Part shown: positions 22,372 through 32,103 of the stretch, in pieces
Layout of the letters: each line of letters begins with the position of its first letter
Numbering within the stretch: the first letter of the stretch is position 1
Assembly (NCBI GenBank): GCA_903845195.1
Contig: CAIMWO010000030.1
Coordinates: 1-43,912 of the forward strand
DNA length: 43,912 nucleotides
DNA from: an uncultured Phycisphaerales bacterium
Lineage (GTDB): Bacteria; Planctomycetota; Phycisphaerae; WQYP01
Direction: 5' to 3'
Notes under the pieces: model-generated
What the model saw: the letters and a program-made list of their open reading frames with translations, nothing else
Told to the model about the DNA's origin: nothing
Databases searched by the model: none
Program-made: the position numbers and the translations under genes

Positions 22372-24753
22372 TCAGTTGGTCTCGTCCTTTGCCGGTCCGC
22401 GCTTTTGAATCAATAGTTGCATACGCGATTCCATCCCGCGGATGCGATCCATCGGTACATGCTGGGCGTCCGCCTGCACGATTGCCTTTTGAATGGCTAC
22501 CACCGCCTCCTCGTACCGTTTGGCGATGGCGTACGTCTCCGCCTCCAGTTCCAGATAAGTGATGTCCATCTCGTCGGTGATCAGCACGGCCTTTTCGATG
22601 TTTTCCACGGCTCGAGGCACATCGCGCACGCGGGCGTCAGCCGAGGTCGACTGCAATTCCGCCATCGCCGCCAGCGCCTCGGCAGACAGTGGATTCACAT
22701 ACAAGGCCGCGCCGAAACAGGCCAGCGCTTCCCGATCCAGATGCAGCGACACGCACAGATACCCCTTCTGGAGTTTGGCGATCCACAGGCTCGGATCATT
22801 GGCGATGGCTTTGTTGAAACACGCCAGCGCTTCCTGATCGCGGCCCTTCTCAGACTGAAGCACTCTCCCCAGATTATGCCAGGCCATCGCGAATTTTGGA
22901 TCGTGCGACACCGACAGCCGAAATTGCTGCTCCGCCAGAACGTATTTCCCCGCGCGGAAGTACAGGCTTCCGAGATTGTTGTAAAAGTCCGGTGATTCGG
23001 GTTTCAGTTTGATCGCCTGCTGATACGCGGCGATGGCCCCGTCCGCATCGCCCGCCGCCAGTCGCACGGTGCCGAGAAGATCCCACGCCGAGGCATAGCC
23101 CGGATAGAGCGTCAGGGATTGTTCGAGAAGCGACTGGGCCTCTTTCGCATCGCCGCCCTGCGAAAGCTGGCTGGCCAGTGTCGTCTGGAGCATCGCGGTA
23201 TCCCGCGCCGTTTCCGGATTGTCCCGGTAGGCTGGTCCAAGCGTGGCGCTCTTGGCCAACCCGTCGCGCAAGATGGTTTCCGCGGCCTCAGACTGCCCCA
23301 GGCGGGCGTAGACGATGCCCAACGCGTTGTACGCCGAGAGTTGCGTGGGCCGCAACGCCAGCGTCTTGCGGTATAACCGTTCGCACTCCGGCAGATCCTC
23401 CGGACCGTGCGTGTTCCAAAGCACCTCCGCGAGATTTTCATAAGCCATCCAGCAGCCGTCATTCTTGGCGATCGTGTCGCGCCACAGCGTTTCCGTATTC
23501 TGGTAAATCCGGCATTGCGTCGCCGACAGGTACACCAGCACAGCGATCAACGGCACCGCGGCAAACGCGCCGCTGAGCCGCGAGATGCGCGTTTCCTCCG
23601 CATTCCTTCGCCGCATCAGCCACGCGCCCGCGGCAATCACCAGCACGATGATGCCGATCGATGCCGCATACTGAAAATGATCCGCCACGAAGGAGTAACG
23701 CATCGGGTAATAATTGACGAATCCGAGCGCCGGAAACAGCAATACGACGAATAGCATCGCCGCGACAGCCGGCCCGCGACCCACACGCTTTCGCAAGAGT
23801 AGCAACAGCGCCAACACCGCCACCACGGCTGCGGGAAACATCCACTGCAGCGCATCGCCCGCGTCGATCGCCCAGCGCGGATAGATGAATGTCAGCCGCA
23901 GCGGAGCCACAAGCTTCTCCGCATAAAACGCCACCGATCGACCCGCGATCAGAATCCGATCGGCAAACGTCAACGCATAGTCCGGCCCGCGCGCCCCGAT
24001 GTAAGCATGTTCCACGTAGCGCGTCAGCAGGCCCATGGCCAGCGAAAACGCCAGCATCGGTCCCAGCGCCCGCACATCACGCCCCACGATTCGTCCGCGT
24101 TTCCACCAGGTGACCACCAGCAGCGCCGCCGGCAGCATCACCGTGACTGTCTTGCTCAGCATCGCAGCCAGGAATAATACCCACACCAGCAGATATAACC
24201 CGCGAGATCCTCGATCAGCTTTCTCGTCTTGCGCACGGTCCAGCCGTGCCCATCGCACATACGTGTATGCTGCCGCCAGAAAGAAAAGCAGCGATAACGT
24301 GTTCTTCCGCTCCGTGATCCACGCGACGGATTCCACCTGGACCGGATGCACCGCGAACACCACCGCGGCCAAGTACGCCACGCCGCTTCCCAACCCCAGT
24401 CTTCGCAACAGCGCCCACAGCAGCAACGCCGAGCACGCATGCAACGCCACGTTCGTCAGGTGATAGCCCCGGGTATTTGCCCCCCAAAGCTGGTATTCCA
24501 CCCAGAACGTCGTAAATGTCAGCGGATAATACTGCGGCGTCGCGGCAGTCACGGTGGGATCGAGAATCGATTCCGGCCCCCAGGTCCAGATGCGCTCCAG
24601 CCCGGCCGCATCCCGCAGCGATGGATTATCCATCACGTGGACACGGTCGTCCCAGATGGTTCCCGCCTGGCCGCGGACCACGGGCCAGTAAGCTGCGGTC
24701 AACAATCCGAGCAGCACGAGAACGCCAGCGATGACAGAAGTACGTTTCGCCAT
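22372..24753 (-). CDS. TMTC-like membrane protein with TPR repeats
   Basis: 793 residues from Met 24753 (MAKRTSVIAGVLVLLGLLTA). The N-terminal half has about ten membrane helices with the pattern of this family: TIWDDRVHVMDNPSL in the first loop and HPVQVESVAWITERKNTLSL, equivalent to the glycosyltransferase-C fold with an acidic DD motif. The C-terminal half is a series of TPR units (YNALGIVYARLGQSEAAE, AWDLLGTVRLAAGDADGAI, FYNNLGSLYFRAGKYVLAE, MAWHNLGRVLQSEKGRDQEA). Eukaryotic TMTC proteins are O-mannosyltransferases; bacterial relatives are presumed to glycosylate exported proteins. A lipid-linked sugar donor is inferred. Confidence 0.85.
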   Translation of the reverse strand: MAKRTSVIAGVLVLLGLLTAAYWPVVRGQAGTIWDDRVHVMDNPSLRDAAGLERIWTWGPESILDPTVTAATPQYYPLTFTTFWVEYQLWGANTRGYHLTNVALHACSALLLWALLRRLGLGSGVAYLAAVVFAVHPVQVESVAWITERKNTLSLLFFLAAAYTYVRWARLDRAQDEKADRGSRGLYLLVWVLFLAAMLSKTVTVMLPAALLVVTWWKRGRIVGRDVRALGPMLAFSLAMGLLTRYVEHAYIGARGPDYALTFADRILIAGRSVAFYAEKLVAPLRLTFIYPRWAIDAGDALQWMFPAAVVAVLALLLLLRKRVGRGPAVAAMLFVVLLFPALGFVNYYPMRYSFVADHFQYAASIGIIVLVIAAGAWLMRRRNAEETRISRLSGAFAAVPLIAVLVYLSATQCRIYQNTETLWRDTIAKNDGCWMAYENLAEVLWNTHGPEDLPECERLYRKTLALRPTQLSAYNALGIVYARLGQSEAAETILRDGLAKSATLGPAYRDNPETARDTAMLQTTLASQLSQGGDAKEAQSLLEQSLTLYPGYASAWDLLGTVRLAAGDADGAIAAYQQAIKLKPESPDFYNNLGSLYFRAGKYVLAEQQFRLSVSHDPKFAMAWHNLGRVLQSEKGRDQEALACFNKAIANDPSLWIAKLQKGYLCVSLHLDREALACFGAALYVNPLSAEALAAMAELQSTSADARVRDVPRAVENIEKAVLITDEMDITYLELEAETYAIAKRYEEAVVAIQKAIVQADAQHVPMDRIRGMESRMQLLIQKRGPAKDETN

Positions 24754-24914
24754 AGTTTCCAGAACAAAGGTCAAGAACCCACCATTGTAACCGGAATTTT
24801 CCTGAAAAGTGATGCCCCGCGCTCTCAATCCCCTTCATATGCCACCGGGTTTAATTACGTGCATTGTGCCCCATCATGCCGCTACAATTCTTCGGTCCTG
24901 ATGGCGGAAATCAT

Positions 24915-27405
24915 ATGCACAATCGTTTGTTTGCCTGCATCGTCGTATTCGCCGCGGTGTTGTTGTGCATCTCCCGATTCTCCGAAGCACAGTTGCGACC
25001 TCCGGGCGTCTTGCCTCCGCTCCGCCCCAAGATCGATCCCGCTTCGATCACCGATGAACAGGTTCTCACCTCGGTCAACAAGGGCGTTGATTTCCTCCTG
25101 ACCGCCGTCGATGCGCAGGTCAAAGTGGTTCTCGAAGCTGAAGACCCCAAAAGAGGTATGCGACCTCCTCCTGTTGTCGACGAGCGTGCCTACGGAGAAA
25201 TTATCCTTGCAACGTATACGCTGCTCCATATTGGCCAGCAGATCGACGACCCGCGGCTCCGATTCAATTCTCCGCAGATGACACCGCTGGTCCATTTACT
25301 TACCAAGTTGAATATCGACTTCAACTACGCCACGGCCCGGCAGGCTTGCGCTCTGGCCCAGTTACCCCCCAAACCCGAGTACAAGAGAGCCCTCGCCCTC
25401 GTCACCGAAAAACTCGTCAACGGCGTCGGGAAAGAAGGCGGCTACACCTATAAGCTGACACACGACAATTACGTACAGAGCATGTTGAAATGGGATAATT
25501 CCAACTCCCAATACGGACTCCTCGGCGTCTGGGCCGCAGCCGACTGGGGACTTGAAACCTCCAACGGATATTGGCAAAAAATCGATCAGTTCTGGCGCCG
25601 CGTCCAGTGTCTTGACGGCGGCTGGGACTACCTCGACGGTTCCATGAAATCCTACCCCTCCATGACCGCCGCCGGCGTCGCCAGCCTTTACGTCACCACT
25701 GAGTACATCGATCGCACCCCGCGCCGGGAGCCTCACGCCGACGGTAACCTCGATCGCGGGCTCGCCGCACTCATCAAGACATTCGACCCCGACGCAAATA
25801 ACCTCTATTACCTCTATGCCGTCGAGCGCGTCGGCCTCGCCAGCGGCCTGAAATTCTTCAACAAGACCAACTGGTATCGAGCTGCCGCTGCCAACGTTCT
25901 GTCCCTGCAGAACCCGGACGGCTCCTTCAGTTCCACCTTCATCGGCGCCACGCCCACCGTCAATACCAGCTACGCGCTCCTCTTTCTTATCCGCGGCCGC
26001 GCGCCGGTCGTCATGAACAAACTCCAGTACAACGGCGCCTGGAACGTCCGCCCCCGAGACTCCGCCAACCTCACCCGCTTTTTCGCCAAGAGTTTTGAAA
26101 AACACATCAACTGGCAGATCGTCGGCATCGACAACCCCGTCGCCGAATGGCTCGACGCACCCATCCTTCTCATTACCTTCAACCGTGAACCCGCCTTCAC
26201 CAACGAGGAAGTCTCCCGCCTCCGCGAATTCGTCAATTCCGGCGGCATTATTTTTTCCGTTGCCGAACAGGACCGCCAAGCAACGACGGACGCCGTGAAG
26301 CGCTGTGCTGCCAAAGTCGCCGGCGACCAATATGAAATGCGCATCCTCCCGAAAGACCATCCGCTCTTTTCCATTGAAACCAAGTTTAAGATGCCGCCCA
26401 CCATCTGGGGTCTCAGCAACGGCGTCCGCGAACTCTGGGTGCACGTTCCGACCGATTACGCCGCCTCCTGGCAATCCCGCTCCCATCTGCGGACCGAAGC
26501 GTGGGATATCCCCACGAATCTACTTCTATGCCACCGGCAAGGGAAGCCTTCGCTCCAAGCTTCAATCGCTGGTGGTCCCGGAGCCCACCGAAGAGCCACG
26601 CCGCAAAATCGGCATGGCCCGCCTCCAATACGCCGGCAACTGGGACCCCGAACCCGGCGCGTGGATGCGCATGAGCAAACTCATGCGTACCCGCTACCAC
26701 ACCGCTCTCGACCTCGACTACGTCAAGATCAATCGCCTTAATGCCGAGTCCTCGGCGTTCACCGTCGCTCACCTCACGGGCACGTCCAAATGCTCGTTCA
26801 CCGATCTGCAGGTCGCCGAACTTCGCAAATTCATCGACAACGGCGGCACGCTGCTGATCGACTCCGCCGGTGGCAGCCGCGCATTTACAGACAGCGCCAA
26901 GACACTCCTCAGCCAGGCCTGGCCTGACGCAGCTCTCGTCACACTTCCACCCGAACACGAGCTCTACACGCCGTTCGTGGTCGGCGCGGATACCGTTCCC
27001 GTCGAGTACCGAAAATTCTGGATTCTTACCCATGGCCCTTGCAGTCTTTTCCGCGTTCAGGCCCTGACCGTCGGCAAGCGCCTCGCCGTCTTCTTCAGCG
27101 CTGATGACATCTCCAGCGGCTTGCTTGGCACTAGCACTTGGGGCATCGATGGCTACGCCCCGGCCTGCGCCGAAGCGCTGGCGCGCAATCTCGTCCTCTG
27201 GTCCGTGAAAGATAATCCTGCCGAACACGTGCCCGTGACTACTGCTCCCGCCAGCCAACCGGCAACCTCGCCCGCCACAGAGCCCGCCAGCCAACCCGCA
27301 ACATCTCCGGACACTCAGCCCGCGCTCCCACCCGCCACCGCACCTGCCACTGCCCCCTCTTCCGCTCCGACGCCGGATCACGATCCCCCGCCGCCGCCTC
27401 CTTGA
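24915..27405 (+). pseudogene. Cyclase-like/DUF4159 exported protein, interrupted by a frameshift
   Basis: Two frames together make one protein. From ATG 24915 (signal peptide ACIVVFAAVLLCISRFSEAQ) the first frame gives prenyltransferase/squalene-cyclase-like helical repeats (YGLLGVWAAADWGLE, CLDGGWDYLDG, NPDGSFSSTF) and then the beginning of DUF4159 (WLDAPILLITFNREPAF), up to WDIPTN near 26517. The second frame continues with YFYATGKGSL from 26521, then ARLQYAGNWDPEPGAWMRMS and a second Rossmann-like half, ending in a Pro/Ala/Thr tail at 27405. The join needs removal of one base or restoration of two in the sequence AATCTAC at 26517-26523. Either a real mutation or a sequencing error; the intact protein would be about 830 residues. 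Role unknown, probably envelope. Confidence 0.82.
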
Positions 27406-27589
27406 CCCTGAGAGTTAAGCGAAACTGTTCGTTATATTGATGGACAGGACATTCCGCGTTTACCTGTAGGATAAATTGAAATATTCAGCACCTCGATATC
27501 GTTATCGCTGATTGCTGGTCCTGCCGGCCGGGCGGTCTTGTGACCTCCGGACCATCTGAGCAGACTTGGTTCCGAAAAGGAGTGCAAAT

Positions 27590-27946
27590 ATGGCGACTTC
27601 CTCACGTACCCTCAGATCCACTTTGATCGCGTTGATCGCCTTGGCTGCCCTTGGCCTGGCGTTGACGACGCTCCACGCCGAAGACGCCGCCAAGGCGCCG
27701 CGCCTGGTGATCAAGAAGGCCCTCTACGGCGATCTGCCCGACGGCACCAAGATCGACGTCACCAAGAAGGTGGCTGAAATGGTGAAGGACGACACCCTCT
27801 CCGTCGCCGCCACCAACGAAAACTTCACCGACCCCATCGAAGGCACCGCAAAGAAACTCCAGGTCGATTACACCTTCGACGGCAAGGAGAAATCCAAGAC
27901 CGTCAACGAAAACGAAACGCTCACGATCTCCAATACCGGTGAGTGA
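27590..27946 (+). CDS. Exported DUF3395-domain protein
   Basis: 118 residues from ATG 27590, with AAGGAG at 27577-27582. A signal peptide (STLIALIALAALGLALTTLHA) ends near residue 30. Residues 38-114 match DUF3395, the C-terminal domain of the eukaryotic mitochondrial protein DNAJC11: KKALYGDLPDGTKIDVTKKV, then DPIEGTAKKLQVDYTFDGKE and a final ENETLTI. As a separate exported domain it should be a small beta-sandwich. No partner is known to me. A terminator follows at 27975, so it is a single-gene transcript. Confidence 0.82.
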   Translation: MATSSRTLRSTLIALIALAALGLALTTLHAEDAAKAPRLVIKKALYGDLPDGTKIDVTKKVAEMVKDDTLSVAATNENFTDPIEGTAKKLQVDYTFDGKEKSKTVNENETLTISNTGE

Positions 27947-27974
27947 TTTCCCGTCCGGAATCTGATCCCAACCC

Positions 27975-28010
27975 AAGCCCCGGTCCCGCAAGGTCCGGGG
28001 CTTTCTGTTT
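27975..28010 (+). terminator. Rho-independent terminator after the DUF3395 gene
   Basis: AAGCCCCGG (27975-27983) pairs with CCGGGGCTT (27995-28003), followed by TTCTGTTT. The 11-base loop contains a second short inverted pair. Confidence 0.82.
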
Positions 28011-28054
28011 GGTTTGTCGCACATCTCAAACAAATGGGCGTGGTGAGAGCCGGA

Positions 28055-28160
28055 ACGCGGAGTCGCGGAGATCGCGGAGTAAGCGCGGAGCGGGTCGAGG
28101 GTTGGCTCGGCATTTTCTTGAGATTCTTCGCGTCGTCTCCGCGAACTCCGCGCCTCCGCG
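28055..28160. repeat. Palindromic element with 8-bp internal period
   Basis: Left arm: ACGCGGAG, TCGCGGAG, ATCGCGGAG and a variant (28055-28090). Right arm: CTCCGCGA, ACTCCGCG, CCTCCGCG (28137-28160), inverted complement of the left. It separates the DUF3395 and mutL genes and ends about 30 bp from the mutL stop. Confidence 0.85.
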
Positions 28161-28191
28161 TCCCGTCATTTTCGGAAGAATGTTTTGTTTT

Positions 28192-30114
28192 CTATTTCCG
28201 CTTGAACTGCCGCTCCAGGTCCCCGATCGACAGCCGCAGTGTGGTCGGCCGGCCATGCGGGCAGTTGCTCGAGCGATCGACCTGCTGCTTCCTCGCCAGC
28301 AGTGCCGCGATCTCTTCCTGCGACAGCGGATACCCCGCCTTTACTGCCGCCTTGCACGAAGCCATGTCCAGCACCTCGTGCAGCAACTCCTCGCGATTCA
28401 GTTTGCTGCCCAACTCCAGCAACTTGTCCAACAGATCCCGCAGAAATTCCCGCGGCGATACTTTCGATAGCAACGACGGAAACGTCTGCACCGCCACCGA
28501 TTGCGCATCAAACTCCGTCACTTCCATTCCCAGATCCAGCAACAGCGGCTGCACCGCATCCAGTGCCGCTCTTTGCCGCGGCGTTATCGGCAGCACTTCC
28601 GGAATCAGCAGCCGCTGCCCCTCCAGCGGCCCCCGCGTCGCCCGTGCAAACAGTTCTTCATAGATGATCCGCTCGTGCAGCGCGTGCTGATCGACGATCA
28701 CCATCCCGTCGGGCGTCTCCGCCACCAGATACGTATTGTGCAACTGCACGAACCGTCCGAATGCTGCGGGATCATCGGCATGTATGGGTTCTGTCGCCGC
28801 CGGCTCCGCCGCTGGCGCAGCAAATTCTGATCCCTGGGTTCCGGTTCTTGAATCCTCGGCCGCCAAAGGCGCAGGAGAAAGCGGTACGCTGGGTTCGGCG
28901 CCAAACGCGATCCGCGTCTGCATCGGCGTCGTCTGCTTGAAAAAGTCTGCGATGATCTGCCGCGTCTCGCTCACATCCGGCCGCGATAATCCCGATCCCG
29001 CCGTCCCGCTCGATGGCGGTAGGGGGGAGGTCGGTGCGTCAAACCGATTGGCGGTCCGCACCTGTGGCGTCAGATCGCTGGCCAGCAGCTTTTCCCGCAA
29101 CGCCGCCAGCAGCACACGATAGACGCTCCCCGAGTCGCGGAACCGCACTTCCGTCTTCTGCGGATGCACGTTCACATCAAAACCCGCCGGGTCCATCTCC
29201 ACAAACAGAATCGCCACCGGCTGCGACGCCGGTTCGATCAGTCCGCGATACGCCTCTTTCAAGGCATGCAGCAGCGAACGCTCCCGGATGAACCGCCCAT
29301 TGAGAAAAATGTACTGGTACTTCGCCGTCGGCCGCGCCAGCGCTGGCTGCCCCGCAAATCCGTGAATCCGCACGTCGCGCTCGGCAAAATCAATCGGAAT
29401 CAACTGCTCGTGCAATTCCCGCCCCAGCGCCTCCGAAACGCGCACCTGCGCATCGCTCGTCGCAGGCAACTCAAGCACGTTCTTCCCATTGTGCGCCAGC
29501 GTAATCGCCACCTGGGGATTCGGCAGGGCGCTTCGCAGCACCATCTCGTGGATGTGCCCGAATTCCGTCGCATCCGTCCGCATGAACTTTCGCCGGGCCG
29601 GCACGGAATAAAATAAATCCCGCACTTCAATGCTCGTCCCCGGCGCCGCCGCACAGGGTACCGCCGGAGAGATCACCGAATCTCGCACCTCCAGCCGCAC
29701 CGCCTGCGGCCGATCGTGCGTCCGCGTCACCATCGTCGCATGGCTCACCGAGGCGATCGACGCCAGCGCCTCGCCGCGAAATCCCATCGTGTGGATCGCA
29801 AACAAATCTTCCGTCGACTCAATCTTGCTCGTGGCATGCTGGGCAAACGCCAGCGGCGCTTCCTCCGGGGAAATGCCGCAACCGTTGTCCGCGACACGGA
29901 TCAGCGTCCGTCCGCCGTCCTCAATCGCAATGTTGATGACCGTCGCTCCCGCGTCGATCGCGTTCTCCAGCAGTTCCTTCACCACCGATGCCGGGCGCTC
30001 CACCACCTCCCCTGCTGCAATTTTGTTGATCAATGCTTCGGGAAGCACATGAATGGTTCGCCGCTGGCCGGACGGAGTACTGCTCTCTGAAACAGTCGTT
30101 GTGCGCTCGCTCAT
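28192..30114 (-). CDS. mutL: DNA mismatch repair protein MutL, nicking type
   Basis: 640 residues from Met 30114. The N-terminal GHKL ATPase is complete: INKIAAGEVVERPASVVKEL then ENAIDAGA (catalytic Glu47, Mg-binding Asn51), VADNGCGI, and TMGFRGEALASIAS. After a Pro/Ala-rich linker, the C-terminal dimerisation domain has DQHALHERIIYEE, which fits the endonuclease motif DQHA-x2-E-x4-E, plus ACKAAV and CPHGRPT. This is the MutL type that nicks DNA itself, as in organisms without MutH; consistent with that, no mutH is seen. Divergent from dnaA across a 594-bp region. The start is the only Met that keeps the conserved N-terminus close. Confidence 0.95.
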   Translation of the reverse strand: MSERTTTVSESSTPSGQRRTIHVLPEALINKIAAGEVVERPASVVKELLENAIDAGATVINIAIEDGGRTLIRVADNGCGISPEEAPLAFAQHATSKIESTEDLFAIHTMGFRGEALASIASVSHATMVTRTHDRPQAVRLEVRDSVISPAVPCAAAPGTSIEVRDLFYSVPARRKFMRTDATEFGHIHEMVLRSALPNPQVAITLAHNGKNVLELPATSDAQVRVSEALGRELHEQLIPIDFAERDVRIHGFAGQPALARPTAKYQYIFLNGRFIRERSLLHALKEAYRGLIEPASQPVAILFVEMDPAGFDVNVHPQKTEVRFRDSGSVYRVLLAALREKLLASDLTPQVRTANRFDAPTSPLPPSSGTAGSGLSRPDVSETRQIIADFFKQTTPMQTRIAFGAEPSVPLSPAPLAAEDSRTGTQGSEFAAPAAEPAATEPIHADDPAAFGRFVQLHNTYLVAETPDGMVIVDQHALHERIIYEELFARATRGPLEGQRLLIPEVLPITPRQRAALDAVQPLLLDLGMEVTEFDAQSVAVQTFPSLLSKVSPREFLRDLLDKLLELGSKLNREELLHEVLDMASCKAAVKAGYPLSQEEIAALLARKQQVDRSSNCPHGRPTTLRLSIGDLERQFKRK

Positions 30115-30416
30115 GCCCCCATGATACCCCAAATTCGGGGAGGCATCTTCTCCCAATCCTCTGTGCGGATCACATTGCCGAATCACCGCGCGCAGTTCGC
30201 GAATTTTCCATCCACCCGAATAGGGGGGCTACAAAAATGAATGCAGCCATAACCGTCCATTGCAATAAGCAATTGCCTCAAGAGATCGCCTCAAAACTGA
30301 AAACTGGAAGATTGACGCGGCAGAATTGTTTTTTGGGGGTAAACTTTAAGTGCTTTGAGGAGCAACTCCTGCGCATGCGGCGCTGGTTCGCCGCGACGAT
30401 TAACGACTATTAACAA

Positions 30417-30445
30417 TTGACACTCACGCGCGTCAGGACTATCTT
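30417..30445 (+). promoter_or_regulatory. Sigma70-type promoter for dnaA
   Basis: TTGACA at 30417-30422 is a perfect -35 box; TATCTT at 30440-30445 is a good -10 box, with exactly 17 bp between. Transcription would begin near 30452 and leave a leader of about 255 nt before the dnaA ATG. Confidence 0.7.
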
Positions 30446-30498
30446 CGACACTTCGTATGTGGGACCGGTTGCACAAGGCCGGCAAACACATATCTCCT

Positions 30499-30587
30499 TC
30501 GCGATGGGTTGAACCGATCGCGATCTTGTGCCGGTGAGCTCCGTTCACCGAAACGTTTTCAAACACCGATTCACGCCGTGAATCGGT
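30499..30587 (+). promoter_or_regulatory. Three successive palindromes in the dnaA leader
   Basis: P1: TCGCGATGGGTT-G-AACCGATCGCGA (30499-30523), 12-base arms with one mismatch. P2: CGGTGA with TCACCG (30532-30550), 7-base loop. P3: ACCGATTCAC-GCC-GTGAATCGGT (30565-30587), perfect 10-base arms. All lie between the predicted transcription start and the dnaA ATG, so they could be RNA hairpins or protein-binding operators. Confidence 0.6.
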
Positions 30588-30708
30588 CTCGCTGGGCGGC
30601 AGGATGTCGCCACGAGACCCGCCGGCGGTCCGACGCTCGCCCTCCCACCAGTGGCGGATTGATCCCCGCACACACCAGGATTCGGGACGACGCGTCCGAG
30701 GAGCAAGT

Positions 30709-32049
30709 ATGCCCACGCTCGACGCTGCCTCTCATGCGCAAAGCGTTTGGAAGGAAGTTCTCGAATACCTCTCGCGCCTCCACTCCCCGTGGGTGCGCCA
30801 GTGGTTCGGAGAACTTGTTCCGCTCGAGTTTGCCGGCGGTGTCTTGAGTGTCCGCGCCGCCACCACCATCCAGCAGCAATATCTCACCGGAAAGTGCCGC
30901 GATGTCTTCAATGAAGCCGTCCAGGCCGTCACCGGAAATCTCGTAACCGTCTCCTTCATCACCGGCGCCAACGCCGGCGGCGGCCTCGCCCGCTTCGGCG
31001 ACTCCTACGATGACGTCATTCTCTCCCCGGACTACGTCTTTGATAACTTCGTCACCGGCCCCTGCAACCGCCTGGCCCATTCCGCCAGCGTCGCCGTCGC
31101 CGAAAAACCCGGCCGCGCCTACAACCCCATGTTCATCCACGGCGGCTGCGGCCTCGGCAAGACGCATCTCCTGCAGGCCACCTGCCAGGACATCCTCCGC
31201 CGCGCGCCCGATTGCCGCATCCTCTATCTCTCCTGCGACACCTTCATCAATCACTTCATGGACTGCGTGCAGAACGGCGACATGAGCGAATTCCGCTACC
31301 GTTACCGCCACGTCGATGTCCTGGTGATCGATGACATCCACTTCCTCACCCGCCGCGATCGCACCCAGGAAGAATTCTTCCATACTTTCAACACGCTCTT
31401 CCAGGCCAATAAGCAGATCATCCTCTCGTCCGACGCCCCGCCCAATGAAATCCCCGACCTCGAAGACCGCCTCGTCTCCCGCTTCAATTCCGGCCTGGTG
31501 GCGCGCGTCGACAAGCCCTGCTATGAAACCCGCATCGCCATCGTCGCCAAGAAAGCCAAGCTCCGCGGCATCACCCTCCCCGAGACCGTCGTCCAGTACA
31601 TCGCCCGCCGCGTGGAATCCAACACCCGCGAACTCGAAGGCGCCATCACCAAGATCCAGGGCTACGCCATGCTCAACGGCGGCAAATATGACATGGACGT
31701 CGCCCGCTCGGCCCTCGGCGACATCATCCCCGCTTCCGAACGCGTCGTCACCGTCCAGCAAATCGTCGACGCCGTCACCAAGTTCTACAACGTGCGTCTC
31801 GCCGATCTGCAATCCAAGAAACGCCACAAATCCATCGCCCTGCCGCGCCAAGTCTGCATGTTCCTGGCCCGCCAGAAGACCCGCTACTCGCTGGAAGAAA
31901 TCGGCGGCTACTTCGGCGGCCGCGACCACACCACCGTCATGCACGCCATCCGCACCATCACCGACCACCGCAACACCGACCCCACCTTCGCCGCCCAACT
32001 CGAACGCATCGAAGGCACCCTCATCCCCGCCCAGGCGCAATCGGCGTGA
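30709..32049 (+). CDS. dnaA: Chromosomal replication initiator DnaA
   Basis: 446 residues from ATG 30709, with GAGGAG at 30698-30703. Domain I (residues 10-80, WKEVLEYLSRLHSPWVRQWF) contacts helicase-loading partners; domain III has Walker A GGCGLGKTH (145-153) and Walker B VLVIDDIHFL (204-213), with the AAA+ sensor SSDAPPNEIPDLEDRLVSRF; domain IV ends with the DNA-binding signature GGRDHTTVMHA (403-413). All functions look intact. The linker between domains I and III is short. dnaN and recF, its usual neighbours, are absent here; a toxin-antitoxin pair follows instead. Confidence 0.96.
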   Translation: MPTLDAASHAQSVWKEVLEYLSRLHSPWVRQWFGELVPLEFAGGVLSVRAATTIQQQYLTGKCRDVFNEAVQAVTGNLVTVSFITGANAGGGLARFGDSYDDVILSPDYVFDNFVTGPCNRLAHSASVAVAEKPGRAYNPMFIHGGCGLGKTHLLQATCQDILRRAPDCRILYLSCDTFINHFMDCVQNGDMSEFRYRYRHVDVLVIDDIHFLTRRDRTQEEFFHTFNTLFQANKQIILSSDAPPNEIPDLEDRLVSRFNSGLVARVDKPCYETRIAIVAKKAKLRGITLPETVVQYIARRVESNTRELEGAITKIQGYAMLNGGKYDMDVARSALGDIIPASERVVTVQQIVDAVTKFYNVRLADLQSKKRHKSIALPRQVCMFLARQKTRYSLEEIGGYFGGRDHTTVMHAIRTITDHRNTDPTFAAQLERIEGTLIPAQAQSA

Positions 32050-32103
32050 TATCTATGGTTTTCATGCTTGTTTCACCCAGGGTCCAGCGGGTAGACTCAA
32101 TTC

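Larger units (their letters stand above)
30115..30708. other. mutL-dnaA intergenic regulatory region
   Basis: About 590 bp with no credible gene. It holds a sigma70-type promoter for dnaA at 30417-30445 and three palindromes at 30499-30587 in the leader. I see no exact TTATCCACA-type DnaA box, so an origin of replication here is not supported. Confidence 0.7.

Noticed and set aside
30115..30708. oriC beside dnaA
   Set aside because: No cluster of TTATCCACA-type boxes and no clear AT-rich unwinding element; the palindromes do not match DnaA boxes.
30571..32040. 489-codon minus-strand frame opposite dnaA
   Set aside because: Antisense shadow; low-complexity Gly/Asp/Ala protein with no motif.
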